The notes under the pieces were generated by a model that was not told the DNA's origin, searched no databases, and saw only the letters and a list, made by a program, of their open reading frames with translations. A DNA stretch of 43,359 bases from RGIG5579 sp045531235 (lineage in GTDB: Bacteria > Bacillota > Clostridia > Oscillospirales > SIG627), in NCBI GenBank assembly GCA_045531235.1, contig JAZSDQ010000037.1:1-43359 (forward strand), given 5' to 3'. The first letter of the stretch is position 1; every line of letters starts with the position of its first letter. Shown piece after piece: positions 17,179 through 25,163 of the stretch. The position numbers and the translations under genes were made by a program.

Positions 17179-17220
17179 TTGACAAATGCAAAATATTGGT
17201 GTATATTGTTATAGAACAAT
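17179..17220 (+). promoter_or_regulatory. gntR promoter with overlapping inverted-repeat operator
   Basis: TTGACA (17179-17184), a 17-base spacer and TATATT (17202-17207) form a strong promoter. ATTGTTATAGAACAAT (17205-17220) is a perfect inverted repeat (6-base arms, 4-base centre) overlapping the -10 and likely start site. It matches the GntR-type GT-N-AC layout. Its right half ATAGAACAAT recurs exactly over the glmS promoter, so the GntR protein probably represses itself and the glm operon. Confidence 0.7.
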
Positions 17221-17237
17221 TTTAACCGAGGAAAGAA

Positions 17238-18212
17238 ATGAATTTGAAATTAAATGTAAATACTGACCTGGACGTTCCACTTTATCAGCAGTTGGTGGAT
17301 CAGATCCGCGCCGCGGTAAAGCAGGGAACTCTGGTGTCGGGAGAACGTCTTCCCACTGTGCAGGAAATGACGAAAGAACTGAATATCGCCCGTGGCACCG
17401 TAAAGCGTGCGTACGATGAATTGGAGCGCTTGGGCATCCTGGAGAAGGTGCAGGGAAGAGGCACCTTTATCCGTTATCAGCAGCCTCATTCCGCAAGTCG
17501 CAAGGAACAGGCTATGGTTGCCATCGATGCTCTTCTGGACAGTTTGGACGAAATGGGACTGTCGCCGTCGGAGATCAATATTTTCTTGAATTTAAAGCTC
17601 AGGGAACGGGCGGAAAAGGAAGCCTTTCTCCGTGTGGCGGTGGTGGAGTGTAACCCGGAAAATCTGTCTCAAATGGCAGAGCAGCTTCGTCATATCCCGG
17701 GAGTGGATCTGTATTCTTTCCTTTTGGACCACGTCCGCCAGTATCCGTACAAATTGGAGCAGGGCTTTGACCTTGTGGTAACTACGGCTACTCACGCCGA
17801 TTATCTGGAAAGCGTTTTGCCGGGAGTAAGGGTAGTGAGAGCAGCCCTTTGCCTTGCCAGAGGAAGTCTTGCCCACATGATCAAGCTCCGCCCGAAACAG
17901 AAGGTCGGAATCGTGGGATACAGTCCTCGTTTTGCTGAACTTTTGTACCGCACCTGTAAGACCTATTCCGAGGGTGCTGTCATTTCCCCACCTTTGGATC
18001 TTTCTGAAAAAAAAGATGCGGAAGAATACTTAAAAGATAAAGACGTGCTTTTCGTTGCCGAGGGCTATGAGAAATATTTCGGTGCGGAAGAAACGGAGTT
18101 GCTTTCCCGTTTCCGCGGTCAGCTTGTGGAGTGCCACTACGAAATGGACGAGGGATCCGTTTTGTATCTGGAAGTGAAGATCAAGCGCCTTTTGGAAGAA
18201 AAAAATATATGA
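17238..18212 (+). CDS. GntR-family regulator, probable controller of the glutamate fermentation genes
   Basis: A 324-residue regulator. Residues ~12-80 are a winged helix of the GntR type (VPLYQQLVDQIRAAV, LPTVQEMTKELNIARGTVKRAYDELERLG, VQGRGTFI). A linker leads to a ~220-residue C-terminal domain resembling a periplasmic-binding-type ligand fold (LRVAVVECNPENL, FDLVVTTATHADYLE, KVGIVGYSPRF). This is unlike FadR, UTRA or MocR effector domains. It lies alone between two terminators, with an inverted-repeat operator over its own promoter and the same half-site over glmS. Ligand unknown; glutamate, methylaspartate or mesaconate are candidates by context. Confidence 0.82.
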   Translation: MNLKLNVNTDLDVPLYQQLVDQIRAAVKQGTLVSGERLPTVQEMTKELNIARGTVKRAYDELERLGILEKVQGRGTFIRYQQPHSASRKEQAMVAIDALLDSLDEMGLSPSEINIFLNLKLRERAEKEAFLRVAVVECNPENLSQMAEQLRHIPGVDLYSFLLDHVRQYPYKLEQGFDLVVTTATHADYLESVLPGVRVVRAALCLARGSLAHMIKLRPKQKVGIVGYSPRFAELLYRTCKTYSEGAVISPPLDLSEKKDAEEYLKDKDVLFVAEGYEKYFGAEETELLSRFRGQLVECHYEMDEGSVLYLEVKIKRLLEEKNI

Positions 18213-18223
18213 TAAAAATATGG

Positions 18224-18257
18224 AAAAACAGCCGCCGATTTCGGCGGTTGTTTTTTT
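18224..18257 (+). terminator. Rho-independent terminator after gntR
   Basis: ACAGCCGCCGA pairs with TCGGCGGTTGT (one G-T wobble) around TT, followed by seven or more T residues. It separates gntR from the glm operon. Confidence 0.9.
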
Positions 18258-18298
18258 ATGAAAAAAGTGAAAATAATAGGAAAAAGAGTAATTTTTTA

Positions 18299-18343
18299 TT
18301 GACAAAAGGACTATTTCTTTTTATTATATAGATATAGAACAAT
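18299..18343 (+). promoter_or_regulatory. glmS operon promoter with GntR-like operator
   Basis: TTGACA (18299-18304), a 17-base spacer and TATTAT (18322-18327). The sequence ATAGATATAGAACAAT (18328-18343) directly follows. Its right ten bases are identical to the inverted-repeat operator upstream of gntR, while the left half is degenerate. Placement at the transcription start suggests repression. Confidence 0.65.
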
Positions 18344-18376
18344 CTAATGGCGAGCATTAGAAGAAAGGATATTTCA

Positions 18377-18805
18377 TTGGAAAAAAAGAAAGTTTTGGTC
18401 ATCGGCGTTATCGGCGCTGATGTTCATGCAGTAGGAAACAAGATCCTGTATCATGCTTTTACGGAAGCAGGCTTTGAAGTAGTCAACCTGGGCGTTATGG
18501 TTTCTCAGGAGGAGTACATTGCAGCAGCCATTGAATCTGCGGCAGATGCTATTGTCGTTTCTTCTCTGTACGGTCAGGGAGAATTGGACTGCCGCGGTCT
18601 TCGCGAAAAATGCGAAGAAGCAGGTCTTGCGGGGATCCCCCTCTTGGTAGGCGGAAATATTGTTATCGGTAAGCAGAAGTTTGAGGACGTTGAGAAGCGT
18701 TTCAAGGCCATGGGCTTTGACCGTGCATTTCCTCCCGGAACTTCTCCCGAAACCACCATTGCCGCTTTGAGAGAGATCTTCGGGATGGAGAGTGAAAATA
18801 AGTGA
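18377..18805 (+). CDS. glmS: Glutamate mutase sigma subunit (B12-binding)
   Basis: The small B12 subunit of methylaspartate mutase, which with GlmE converts L-glutamate to (2S,3S)-3-methylaspartate. The 142-residue protein has the cobalamin base-off motif DxHxxG as DVHAVG (H17 the likely cobalt ligand), then SSLYGQGELD and VGGNIVIGK that line the nucleotide tail pocket. I chose the TTG at 18377: it lies seven bases after AGAAAGGA and gives the family start EKKKVLVIGVIGAD. The in-frame ATG at 18347 sits four bases beyond the operator and lacks a ribosome site. It overlaps glmL by four bases (GTGA). Confidence 0.93.
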   Translation: MEKKKVLVIGVIGADVHAVGNKILYHAFTEAGFEVVNLGVMVSQEEYIAAAIESAADAIVVSSLYGQGELDCRGLREKCEEAGLAGIPLLVGGNIVIGKQKFEDVEKRFKAMGFDRAFPPGTSPETTIAALREIFGMESENK

Positions 18806-20193
18806 AACCGATTCTTCTCATTGACTTCGGCAGTACGTTTACAAAGCTGACGAGCGTAGACGTAGAGGGAGAGAAGATTCTTGGAACAGCACAAAGCTTT
18901 ACCACCATAGAAACGGATATCGGCGACGGTCTTGCCAACGCTATGCGCCTTTTGGAAGTTGAGACGGGAAAGATCGATTACGAAGAAACCTATGCTTGTT
19001 CTTCTGCTGCAGGCGGCCTGAGAATGGTTACCAGCGGCCTTGTGCCGGAGCTTACGGTAGAGGCGGCGCGTCTTGCCGGTCTTGGTGCAGGGGCAAAAAC
19101 CGTAGGTGTGTATTCCTTCCATTTGACGGAAAGCGATCTGGAGGAGATCGAAAAACTTGCTCCCGATATTTTCCTTTTGGTCGGCGGTACCGACGGCGGA
19201 AACAGCGAATGTATTCTTGAGAATGCAAAGCGTCTTCGTTCCATCAAGCCTAAATTTCCTATCGTTGTGGCGGGTAACCGCTCGGCGGCAAGGGAATGTG
19301 AGCGCATTCTGGAAGGCTGTGAGGTGCACATTTGTCCCAATGTAATGCCGAAATTCGGCGTTTTGCAGGTGGAGCCGACGCAAAAGAAGATCCGTGAGAT
19401 CTTTTTGGAAAGAATCGTTCTTGCCAAGGGCTTGAGCCGTGCGACGGCTTTGCTTTCGGATATTCTCATGCCTACACCGGCAGCGGTGATGCAGGCGATG
19501 GAGATCCTCTCCAAGGGATGTGAAGGCGAAAGCGGTGTCGGTGAGCTTTTGGGTGTGGATGTCGGTGGCGCGACCACGGATATCTATTCCGTAGCAGACG
19601 GTATGCCCGAGCAGATGAACACGGTCTTCAAAGGACTGCCCGAGCCTTATGCCAAGAGAACGGTGGAAGGCGATATCGGTATGCGATACAGCATTCACGG
19701 AATCGTGGATGCGGCAGGCGCCCGTGAGATCAGCCGTCTTTCCGGAATTGAGGAAGGGCGTGTGGAGGAATTGGTGGAGTATCTTTCCCATCACACGGAT
19801 ACCGTTCCCAACGGGGACGACGAGCTGGAACAGCTGGATTTTGCTCTTGCCTCAGCTGCCATACGGGAGGCGGTTTCCCGCCACGCAGGCACGGTCTACG
19901 AAACTTATACCATGATGGGTAAAACTTACGTGCAGGAAGGAAAAAATCTCACTGCCGTAAAAAATATTATCGTGACGGGCGGAAGCCTGATCCACACCAA
20001 ACGAACGGAGAAGATCGCAGCCCACGCGCTGTATTCTCCCATGTCACCCGAATCACTGCGCCCGAGAAAAGCCGCAGTCTGGGTGGACAGAAAATATATT
20101 ATTGCCGCAATGGGGCTTTTGAGCGGGTATTATCCCGAAGCAGCCCTTCGAATACTGAAAAAGGAGCTTGAGTACCATGGATATTCGGAATAA
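18802..20193 (+). CDS. glmL: Glutamate mutase accessory protein GlmL/MutL (ASKHA ATPase)
   Basis: A 463-residue ASKHA-fold ATPase encoded between the mutase subunits in glutamate fermenters. It is thought to act as a reactivating factor that swaps damaged cobalamin. The phosphate-1 loop ILLIDFGSTFTKLTSVD is at the N terminus, a glycine loop FLLVGGTDGGNSE follows, and phosphate-2 reads LLGVDVGGATTDIYSV. VTGGSLIHT near the C terminus is the adenosine motif. The GTG start overlaps the glmS stop (GTGA), and the 3' end overlaps glmE by 17 bases. It is unrelated to the DNA mismatch repair MutL. The chaperone role is family-based inference. Confidence 0.92.
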   Translation: MKPILLIDFGSTFTKLTSVDVEGEKILGTAQSFTTIETDIGDGLANAMRLLEVETGKIDYEETYACSSAAGGLRMVTSGLVPELTVEAARLAGLGAGAKTVGVYSFHLTESDLEEIEKLAPDIFLLVGGTDGGNSECILENAKRLRSIKPKFPIVVAGNRSAARECERILEGCEVHICPNVMPKFGVLQVEPTQKKIREIFLERIVLAKGLSRATALLSDILMPTPAAVMQAMEILSKGCEGESGVGELLGVDVGGATTDIYSVADGMPEQMNTVFKGLPEPYAKRTVEGDIGMRYSIHGIVDAAGAREISRLSGIEEGRVEELVEYLSHHTDTVPNGDDELEQLDFALASAAIREAVSRHAGTVYETYTMMGKTYVQEGKNLTAVKNIIVTGGSLIHTKRTEKIAAHALYSPMSPESLRPRKAAVWVDRKYIIAAMGLLSGYYPEAALRILKKELEYHGYSE

Positions 20194-21625
20194 AAAGATC
20201 CCCGAAGGGGAATTTATGGAATTGCGCCGCGAGGTGCTTTCCCAGTGGCCTACCGGAAAGGATGTTTCCTTGGATGAGGCGGTGGCATACCACAAGGCAA
20301 TGCCTGAGAACCGTCGTTTTTCCGAGAAGCTTCTTGCCGCAAAGCGCAGCAAGAGAACTTTGGTTCAGCCCCGTGCCGGTGTACCGGTGGTGGAGGAACA
20401 CATCAAATTGATGCAGTATCTGGAGAAAGAGGGCGAGGCTGACCTTCTTCCCACAACCATTGACAGCTATACCAGACAGAACCGCTACGAAGAGGCTGAA
20501 AACGGAATTTCCGAGTCTCTCCGTCTGGAGCGCGCTATGCTCAACGGCTTCCCCGCTGTTAACCACGGTGTAATGAACTGCCGCAGAGTCGTAGAGAGCG
20601 TTTCCGTACCCATGCAGGTTCGTCACGGTACCCCCGATGCAAGACTTCTCACCGAGATCAGCTTTGCCGGTGGCTTTACCAGCTACGAGGGTGGCGGTAT
20701 TTCCTACAACTTGCCTTACTGCAAGAACATTCCCATGGAGCGTACCATTCGTGACTGGCAGTATGTAGACCGTTTGACCGGCCTTTATGAGGAAATGGGC
20801 GTATCCATCAACCGTGAGCCCTACGGTCCTCTTACCGGAACTTTGGTTCCCCCCTGTATTTCTCACGCAGCAGCCATCATTGAAGCGCTTCTCGCCGCAG
20901 AGCAGGGCGTAAAGAATATTACCGTAGGCTACGGCCAGTGCGGAAACCTGGTTCAGGATATTGCTGCCATTCGCAGCCTTCAGGAACTGACCGATGAATA
21001 CCTTGCAAAATACGGCTATTCCGACGTTCAGGTTACCACCGTTCTTCACCAGTGGATGGGCGGCTTCCCTGCAGACGAAGCAAAGGCATTCGGCGTAATT
21101 GCAAGCGGTAGTACCATTGCAGCACTTTCCCACGCCACCAAGGTTATTGTAAAGACTCCTCACGAGGCTGTCGGTATTCCTACCATGGAAGCCAATGCTC
21201 AGGGTCTTCGCTGCACCAAGCAGGTAGTAAATATGCTTGCTGATCAGGACTTCCCCGAAGTTCTCCTTGCTGAAGAAAAGAAGATCATCGCTATGGAGAC
21301 CCGCGCTATCGTAGATAAGTGCTTTGAACTTGGCAACGGCGATATTGCCGTTGGTGTATGCAGAGGCGTAGAGGCAGGCGTTCTTGACGTTCCCTTTGCT
21401 CCTTGCCGTGCCAATGCAGGTCTTATGCTTCCTTGCCGCGACAATGACGGTGCCGTAAGAATTCTTAATACCGGTAATCTTCCTTTCTCCAAGGAGCTTC
21501 AGGACTTCCACCGCGAAAAGATCGAAGCCCGCGCAGTGGCAGAAGGAAGAAAGGCTTCCTTCCAGATGGTAATTGATGACGTATACGCAATTGGCAAGGG
21601 CCGCCTTGTAGGCCGCCCCAGATAA
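20177..21625 (+). CDS. glmE: Glutamate mutase epsilon subunit
   Basis: The 482-residue catalytic TIM-barrel subunit of methylaspartate mutase. It binds glutamate and the adenosyl part of B12 supplied by GlmS. Family blocks are visible: LVQPRAGVPVVEEHIKLM, FPAVNHGVMNCRRVVESV, SYEGGGISYNLPYCKN, GYGQCGNLVQDIAAIR, TVLHQWMGGFPADEAKAFG and TKVIVKTPHEAVGIPT. The ATG at 20177 lies ten bases after AAGGAG and gives MDIRNKKI; a TTG three codons upstream is only one base from that site. Length matches the family closely. Confidence 0.96.
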   Translation: MDIRNKKIPEGEFMELRREVLSQWPTGKDVSLDEAVAYHKAMPENRRFSEKLLAAKRSKRTLVQPRAGVPVVEEHIKLMQYLEKEGEADLLPTTIDSYTRQNRYEEAENGISESLRLERAMLNGFPAVNHGVMNCRRVVESVSVPMQVRHGTPDARLLTEISFAGGFTSYEGGGISYNLPYCKNIPMERTIRDWQYVDRLTGLYEEMGVSINREPYGPLTGTLVPPCISHAAAIIEALLAAEQGVKNITVGYGQCGNLVQDIAAIRSLQELTDEYLAKYGYSDVQVTTVLHQWMGGFPADEAKAFGVIASGSTIAALSHATKVIVKTPHEAVGIPTMEANAQGLRCTKQVVNMLADQDFPEVLLAEEKKIIAMETRAIVDKCFELGNGDIAVGVCRGVEAGVLDVPFAPCRANAGLMLPCRDNDGAVRILNTGNLPFSKELQDFHREKIEARAVAEGRKASFQMVIDDVYAIGKGRLVGRPR

Positions 21626-21643
21626 ATTCAGGAGGATAATACA

Positions 21644-22897
21644 ATGAAGATTATTGACGTAATTTGCTCTGCAGGCCGTACCGGCTTCTATTTTGACGAC
21701 CAGCGCGCCATTAAAAAAGGCGCAGGTCACGACGGACTTTTCTATCTCGGTGCTCCCGTGACCGAGGGCTTTACCGCCGTTCGTCAGGCAGGTGAATCCG
21801 TTTCCGTTATGATCGTTCTGGAAGACGGTCAGATCGCTTACGGTGACTGCGCTGCCGTTCAGTATTCCGGCGCAGGCGGAAGAGATCCCCTCTTCCTTGC
21901 AAAAGACTTTATTCCCGTGATTGAGAAGTACATCCGTCCTTTCCTTATCGGTAAGGAAGCAAACGACTTTCGCGGTCTTTGCAAAGAGATGGAAGCAATT
22001 ACCGTTGACGGCAAGCGTCTTCACACTGCAGTACGCTACGGTGTATCTCAGGCGATTCTGGATGCTGTTGCTAAGGGAACCGGCAAAATGATGTGCGAAG
22101 TAGTTGCTGACGAATACGGCGTAGACGTTTCCGAAGGCATCGTTCCCATCTTTACTCAGTCCGGTGACGATCGTTACCTCAACGCTGATAAAATGATCCT
22201 AAAGGGCGCACAGGTTCTTCCTCACGCCCTCATTAACCACGTGGAAACCAAGCTCGGTACCAAGGGCGAAAAGCTGAAAGAGTATGTTGCTTGGCTCCGT
22301 GACCGTATTCTGGAGAACCGTCAGGATCCCGAATATGCGCCCCGTTTGCACATGGACGTTTACGGTACCATCGGTGCCGCATTCGGCAATAACAACTATG
22401 CTGCCATGGCAGATTACATTGAAGATCTTGGCCGCACCGCTGCTCCTTTCAAACTGCACATCGAAGGTCCCATGGACTGTGACAGCGACAGAGAAAGTCA
22501 GCTGGAGGCTCTTGCAGGTCTGACTGCAGAGCTTGACAAGAGAGGCTGTGACGTGAAGCTGGTTGCTGACGAGTGGTGCAATACCCTTGAGGATATCAAG
22601 CTCTTTGCAGACAACAAGGCAGGTCACATCATTCAGATCAAGACTCCCGACCTTGGCGGTATCAACAATACCATCGAAGCAGTTCTCTACTGCAAGGAAA
22701 GAGGCATTGGCGCTTATCAGGGCGGTACCTGCAACGAAACCGACCGCAGCGCTCAGGTTTGCGTACATTGCGCAATGGCAACAAAACCCGATCAGATCCT
22801 TGCAAAACCCGGTATGGGCGTAGACGAAGGCTATATGATCGTTTACAACGAAATGCAGCGTATCCTTGCCGTACGCCGTGCAAAAGCCGCAAAATAA
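21644..22897 (+). CDS. mal: Methylaspartate ammonia-lyase (3-methylaspartase)
   Basis: An enolase-superfamily lyase that deaminates (2S,3S)-3-methylaspartate to mesaconate and ammonia; Mg2+ and K+ dependent. The 417-residue protein keeps the catalytic pair, H194 in VLPHALINHVETKLG and the lysine in QIKTPDLGG (K333). The metal ligands are D238 (LHMDVYG), E274 (LHIEGPMD) and D309 (VADEWCN). The C-terminal substrate loop YQGGTCNETDRSA is present. Start follows AGGAGG. It is the last gene of the glm operon and ends at the hairpin 22909-22936. The product mesaconate should pass to the class I hydratase encoded in the operon upstream. Confidence 0.97.
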   Translation: MKIIDVICSAGRTGFYFDDQRAIKKGAGHDGLFYLGAPVTEGFTAVRQAGESVSVMIVLEDGQIAYGDCAAVQYSGAGGRDPLFLAKDFIPVIEKYIRPFLIGKEANDFRGLCKEMEAITVDGKRLHTAVRYGVSQAILDAVAKGTGKMMCEVVADEYGVDVSEGIVPIFTQSGDDRYLNADKMILKGAQVLPHALINHVETKLGTKGEKLKEYVAWLRDRILENRQDPEYAPRLHMDVYGTIGAAFGNNNYAAMADYIEDLGRTAAPFKLHIEGPMDCDSDRESQLEALAGLTAELDKRGCDVKLVADEWCNTLEDIKLFADNKAGHIIQIKTPDLGGINNTIEAVLYCKERGIGAYQGGTCNETDRSAQVCVHCAMATKPDQILAKPGMGVDEGYMIVYNEMQRILAVRRAKAAK

Positions 22898-22908
22898 AAA
22901 ACAATACA

Positions 22909-22936
22909 AAAAAAGGAAGTGTAGAATTTCTACACT
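22909..22936. terminator. Terminator after mal, sharing its core with the one at 9680
   Basis: AAAAAGGAAGTGTAG pairs with CTACACTTCCTTTTT around AATTT, with T-runs outside. The central 17 bases GTGTAGAATTTCTACAC (22919-22935) are identical to 9688-9704. Together the two copies bracket the whole cit-glm island. Confidence 0.9.
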
Positions 22937-23003
22937 TCCTTTTTTATTGCAATCTGTGGTGGCGCTGAGGCGGGCAAGGAAAGCTTGATAAATTATGGCA
23001 TGG

Positions 23004-23034
23004 AAAAGCTCCCTTTTTTGGGGGCTCTTTTTTT
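23004..23034 (+). terminator. Second terminator-like hairpin ahead of the phage-type cassette
   Basis: GCTCCC pairs with GGGGGC (one T-G wobble) around a T-run, then TCTTTTTTT follows. It sits about 70 bases after the mal terminator and 70 bases before the portal gene. It may end transcripts arriving from upstream, or be a remnant of the cassette's left border. Confidence 0.55.
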
Positions 23035-23105
23035 ATATTGTCATTGTGTGTCAGTATGCCTTTTTCGTACAATTCGGTCAAAGCCAAGGAAAGAAAGGAG
23101 TATTT

Positions 23106-24674
23106 ATGAAAGAAAGTTTCGGAAAGCAGATCACCGAAGACTTTGGCCTTCTGGAAAAGGGCAGAGAGTATAATCGGCAGATCGGGCTTTATGACACCGT
23201 AGGTCGCAACGAACGGTTTTACCGTGGCGATCAATGGGCAGGGGTACAGGCGGGAGATCTTCCTACACCGGTATTCAATTTGTTCAAGCGTGTCATCAAT
23301 TATTTTATTTCCGCCATTATGAGTCAGAACGTATCCCTTCATTTTTCAGCGGAGGGAATGAATTGCCTTTCGGACAAGAAAAAAAGAAAAACGGTGGACG
23401 AGGCGTGTCAGCTGCTTACCCGATACGTGAATTATCGCTTTGAAAAAGATAAAGTGGAGCGCCTTCTGATGTACGGCTTGCAGGATGCTGCCATTACAGG
23501 GGATATGTTCCTCTACGTATATTGGGATCCTGCGCTGAAGACGGCCCAAGGCTTCCGCGGTGATTTCGTTACCTCTCTGGTAGACGGCACCCAGGTGTTT
23601 TTCGGCGACGTAAACACTTCCGCGGTGGAGGAACAGCCTTACATTTTAATTTCCGGCAGAGAGCTTGTGGAAGAGCTTCGCCGTGAGGCGAGGGCAAACG
23701 GAATTTCCGCCAAGGATGCGGAAATGATCCTGCCGGATAACGACGTGATGGAAACCGGCGGAGATTACGGCAAAAAGGAGCTTGCCGGTACCAAGGCAAC
23801 TTACGTGATCAAGCTTTACAAAAAGGACGGCACGGTACGCTTCCGCAAAAGCTGTAAAAACCTGGTTATTTCTCCCGAAAGGGATACGGGACTGAATATG
23901 TATCCCGTTGCGCTGATGAATTGGGAACGGGTGAAAAACTGTTATCACGGTGCTGCGGTGGCTACGAATCTTGCAGATAATCAGCTTTACATTAACAAGG
24001 CCTTTGCCATGGTGATGAAGCACATGATGGACGTTTCCTTCTCCAAGGTGATCTATAACGCCAATCTTATTGATGAATGGACGGGAGAAATCGGGGAGGC
24101 GGTGGCAGTAAACGGCCCTGTGGAAACGGCGGCGGTGAGAATGGATCCCGGCGCGGTGCAGGGTGGCTTTTTGGACGTGATCAATATGACCATTTCCGTT
24201 ACCAAGGAATTGATGGGTGCTACCGATGCTGCCTTGGGTAACGTAACTCCCGATAACACCAGTGCCATCATTGCTCTGCAGCAAAGCTCTACGGTGCCCC
24301 TGGAAATGCAGAAGAAGGCACTGTTCGGCGCGGTGGAAAGGCTTGGTATGATCTGGCTGGACTTCATTTTGCACTACTACGATCCCGCTCGCGTGATGAT
24401 GTTCCGTGAAAAAGGCGAGCTTTTAGGTGGGGTGATTCCCACGGAGGAATTGGAGAACATTCTCTTTTCCTGCTCAGCCCAGGCGGGAGCTTCCAGTCAG
24501 TGGAGCGAGATGGCTCAGGTAGCTACGCTGGATAAGCTGCTTTCTTCGGGCGTGATCCGTTTTTCACAGTATCTGGAACGCTTGCCCGATGGTTATATCG
24601 GCAAGAAAGAAGAGCTTCTTGAGGAAGTGCGACAGGAAGAAGCGGCAAAACAAGATTTTCCGGCAAATGCCTGA
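23106..24674 (+). CDS. Phage portal protein (P22-like family)
   Basis: A 522-residue portal-type protein, the dodecameric DNA gateway at a capsid vertex. The N terminus has NRQIGLYDTVGRNERFYRGDQW and NLFKRVINYFISAIMSQ, typical of P22/podovirus-like portals. The late helix region carries GATDAALGNVTPDNTSAI and STVPLEMQKKALFGAVERLG, the stem/crown part of the family. The acidic-basic C-terminal tail is helical (KKEELLEEVRQEEAAKQ). The ATG at 23106 follows AAAGGAG; the longer in-frame reading from 22995 would cross the hairpin and was rejected. The reading frame is intact, and codon use looks host-like by eye. No terminase precedes it. Confidence 0.85.
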   Translation: MKESFGKQITEDFGLLEKGREYNRQIGLYDTVGRNERFYRGDQWAGVQAGDLPTPVFNLFKRVINYFISAIMSQNVSLHFSAEGMNCLSDKKKRKTVDEACQLLTRYVNYRFEKDKVERLLMYGLQDAAITGDMFLYVYWDPALKTAQGFRGDFVTSLVDGTQVFFGDVNTSAVEEQPYILISGRELVEELRREARANGISAKDAEMILPDNDVMETGGDYGKKELAGTKATYVIKLYKKDGTVRFRKSCKNLVISPERDTGLNMYPVALMNWERVKNCYHGAAVATNLADNQLYINKAFAMVMKHMMDVSFSKVIYNANLIDEWTGEIGEAVAVNGPVETAAVRMDPGAVQGGFLDVINMTISVTKELMGATDAALGNVTPDNTSAIIALQQSSTVPLEMQKKALFGAVERLGMIWLDFILHYYDPARVMMFREKGELLGGVIPTEELENILFSCSAQAGASSQWSEMAQVATLDKLLSSGVIRFSQYLERLPDGYIGKKEELLEEVRQEEAAKQDFPANA

Positions 24675-24698
24675 AAATAGATAAAAAAGGAGGACTAT

Positions 24699-25148
24699 AT
24701 GAAAAAGAAAAAGGAAAAAGCTCTGTCCGAAGAGAAGGAAATTCTTGAGGAAAGAGCAACGGAAGCTTCGGAAGAGGAAGCAGAAGAAAAGACCTTTCCC
24801 CAAGAGGAAACGGAAGACAAAACGGAGAAAATGAGAAAAGATATTGATCTGTTTCACCGTTTGTTCCCTGAGGTGAAGGCGAAAGACATTCCCGAAGAAG
24901 TTTGGGCGAGAGTGGAAGCAGGGGAGAGCCTTGCGGCAAGCTTTGCGCTGTACTTTGTTCAGAGAATGAAAGAGGAGGAGCACATCAATTCGGTGAATGC
25001 TGCCAATGAGAAAAAGGCTCCGCCCCGCATCCGTCACGACGGCGCTGAATACGACTACTTCTCGCCCGAGGCGGTAAAGAGTATGTCCAGAAGCGAAATC
25101 AAGAAAAATTACGATGCAATTTTAGCTTCCATGGAAAAGTGGAAGTAA
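24699..25148 (+). CDS. Scaffold-like phage protein
   Basis: A 149-residue, highly charged protein between portal and capsid, the position of scaffolding genes. Residues 1-50 are Lys/Glu-rich and probably disordered or coiled-coil (EEKEILEERATEASEEEAEEK). The C terminus YFSPEAVKSMSRSEIKKNYDAILASMEKWK matches the type of ending seen in many Firmicute phage scaffold proteins, which bind the coat protein. GGAGG lies just upstream. Assignment rests on position, charge and that C-terminal motif. Confidence 0.65.
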   Translation: MKKKKEKALSEEKEILEERATEASEEEAEEKTFPQEETEDKTEKMRKDIDLFHRLFPEVKAKDIPEEVWARVEAGESLAASFALYFVQRMKEEEHINSVNAANEKKAPPRIRHDGAEYDYFSPEAVKSMSRSEIKKNYDAILASMEKWK

Positions 25149-25163
25149 AGAAAGGAGAAATTT

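Noticed and set aside
18213..18376. Possible cobalamin riboswitch before the B12-dependent mutase operon
   Set aside because: The gap holds a terminator, a promoter and an operator-like motif. No B12-box-like sequence or room for the aptamer was seen, and glmS uses rather than makes B12.
18802..20193. Mismatch-repair MutL
   Set aside because: The 'MutL' name for this family is a homonym. The protein has ASKHA phosphate loops and sits between glutamate mutase subunits, not a GHKL ATPase.
20099..22024. Minus-strand open frame opposite glmE and mal
   Set aside because: Antisense to two strongly recognised enzymes, with no start context or family motif.
22995..23105. N-terminal extension of the portal protein
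   Set aside because: It would start before the hairpin at 23004-23034 and encode a hydrophobic leader atypical for portals. The ATG at 23106 has AAAGGAG.
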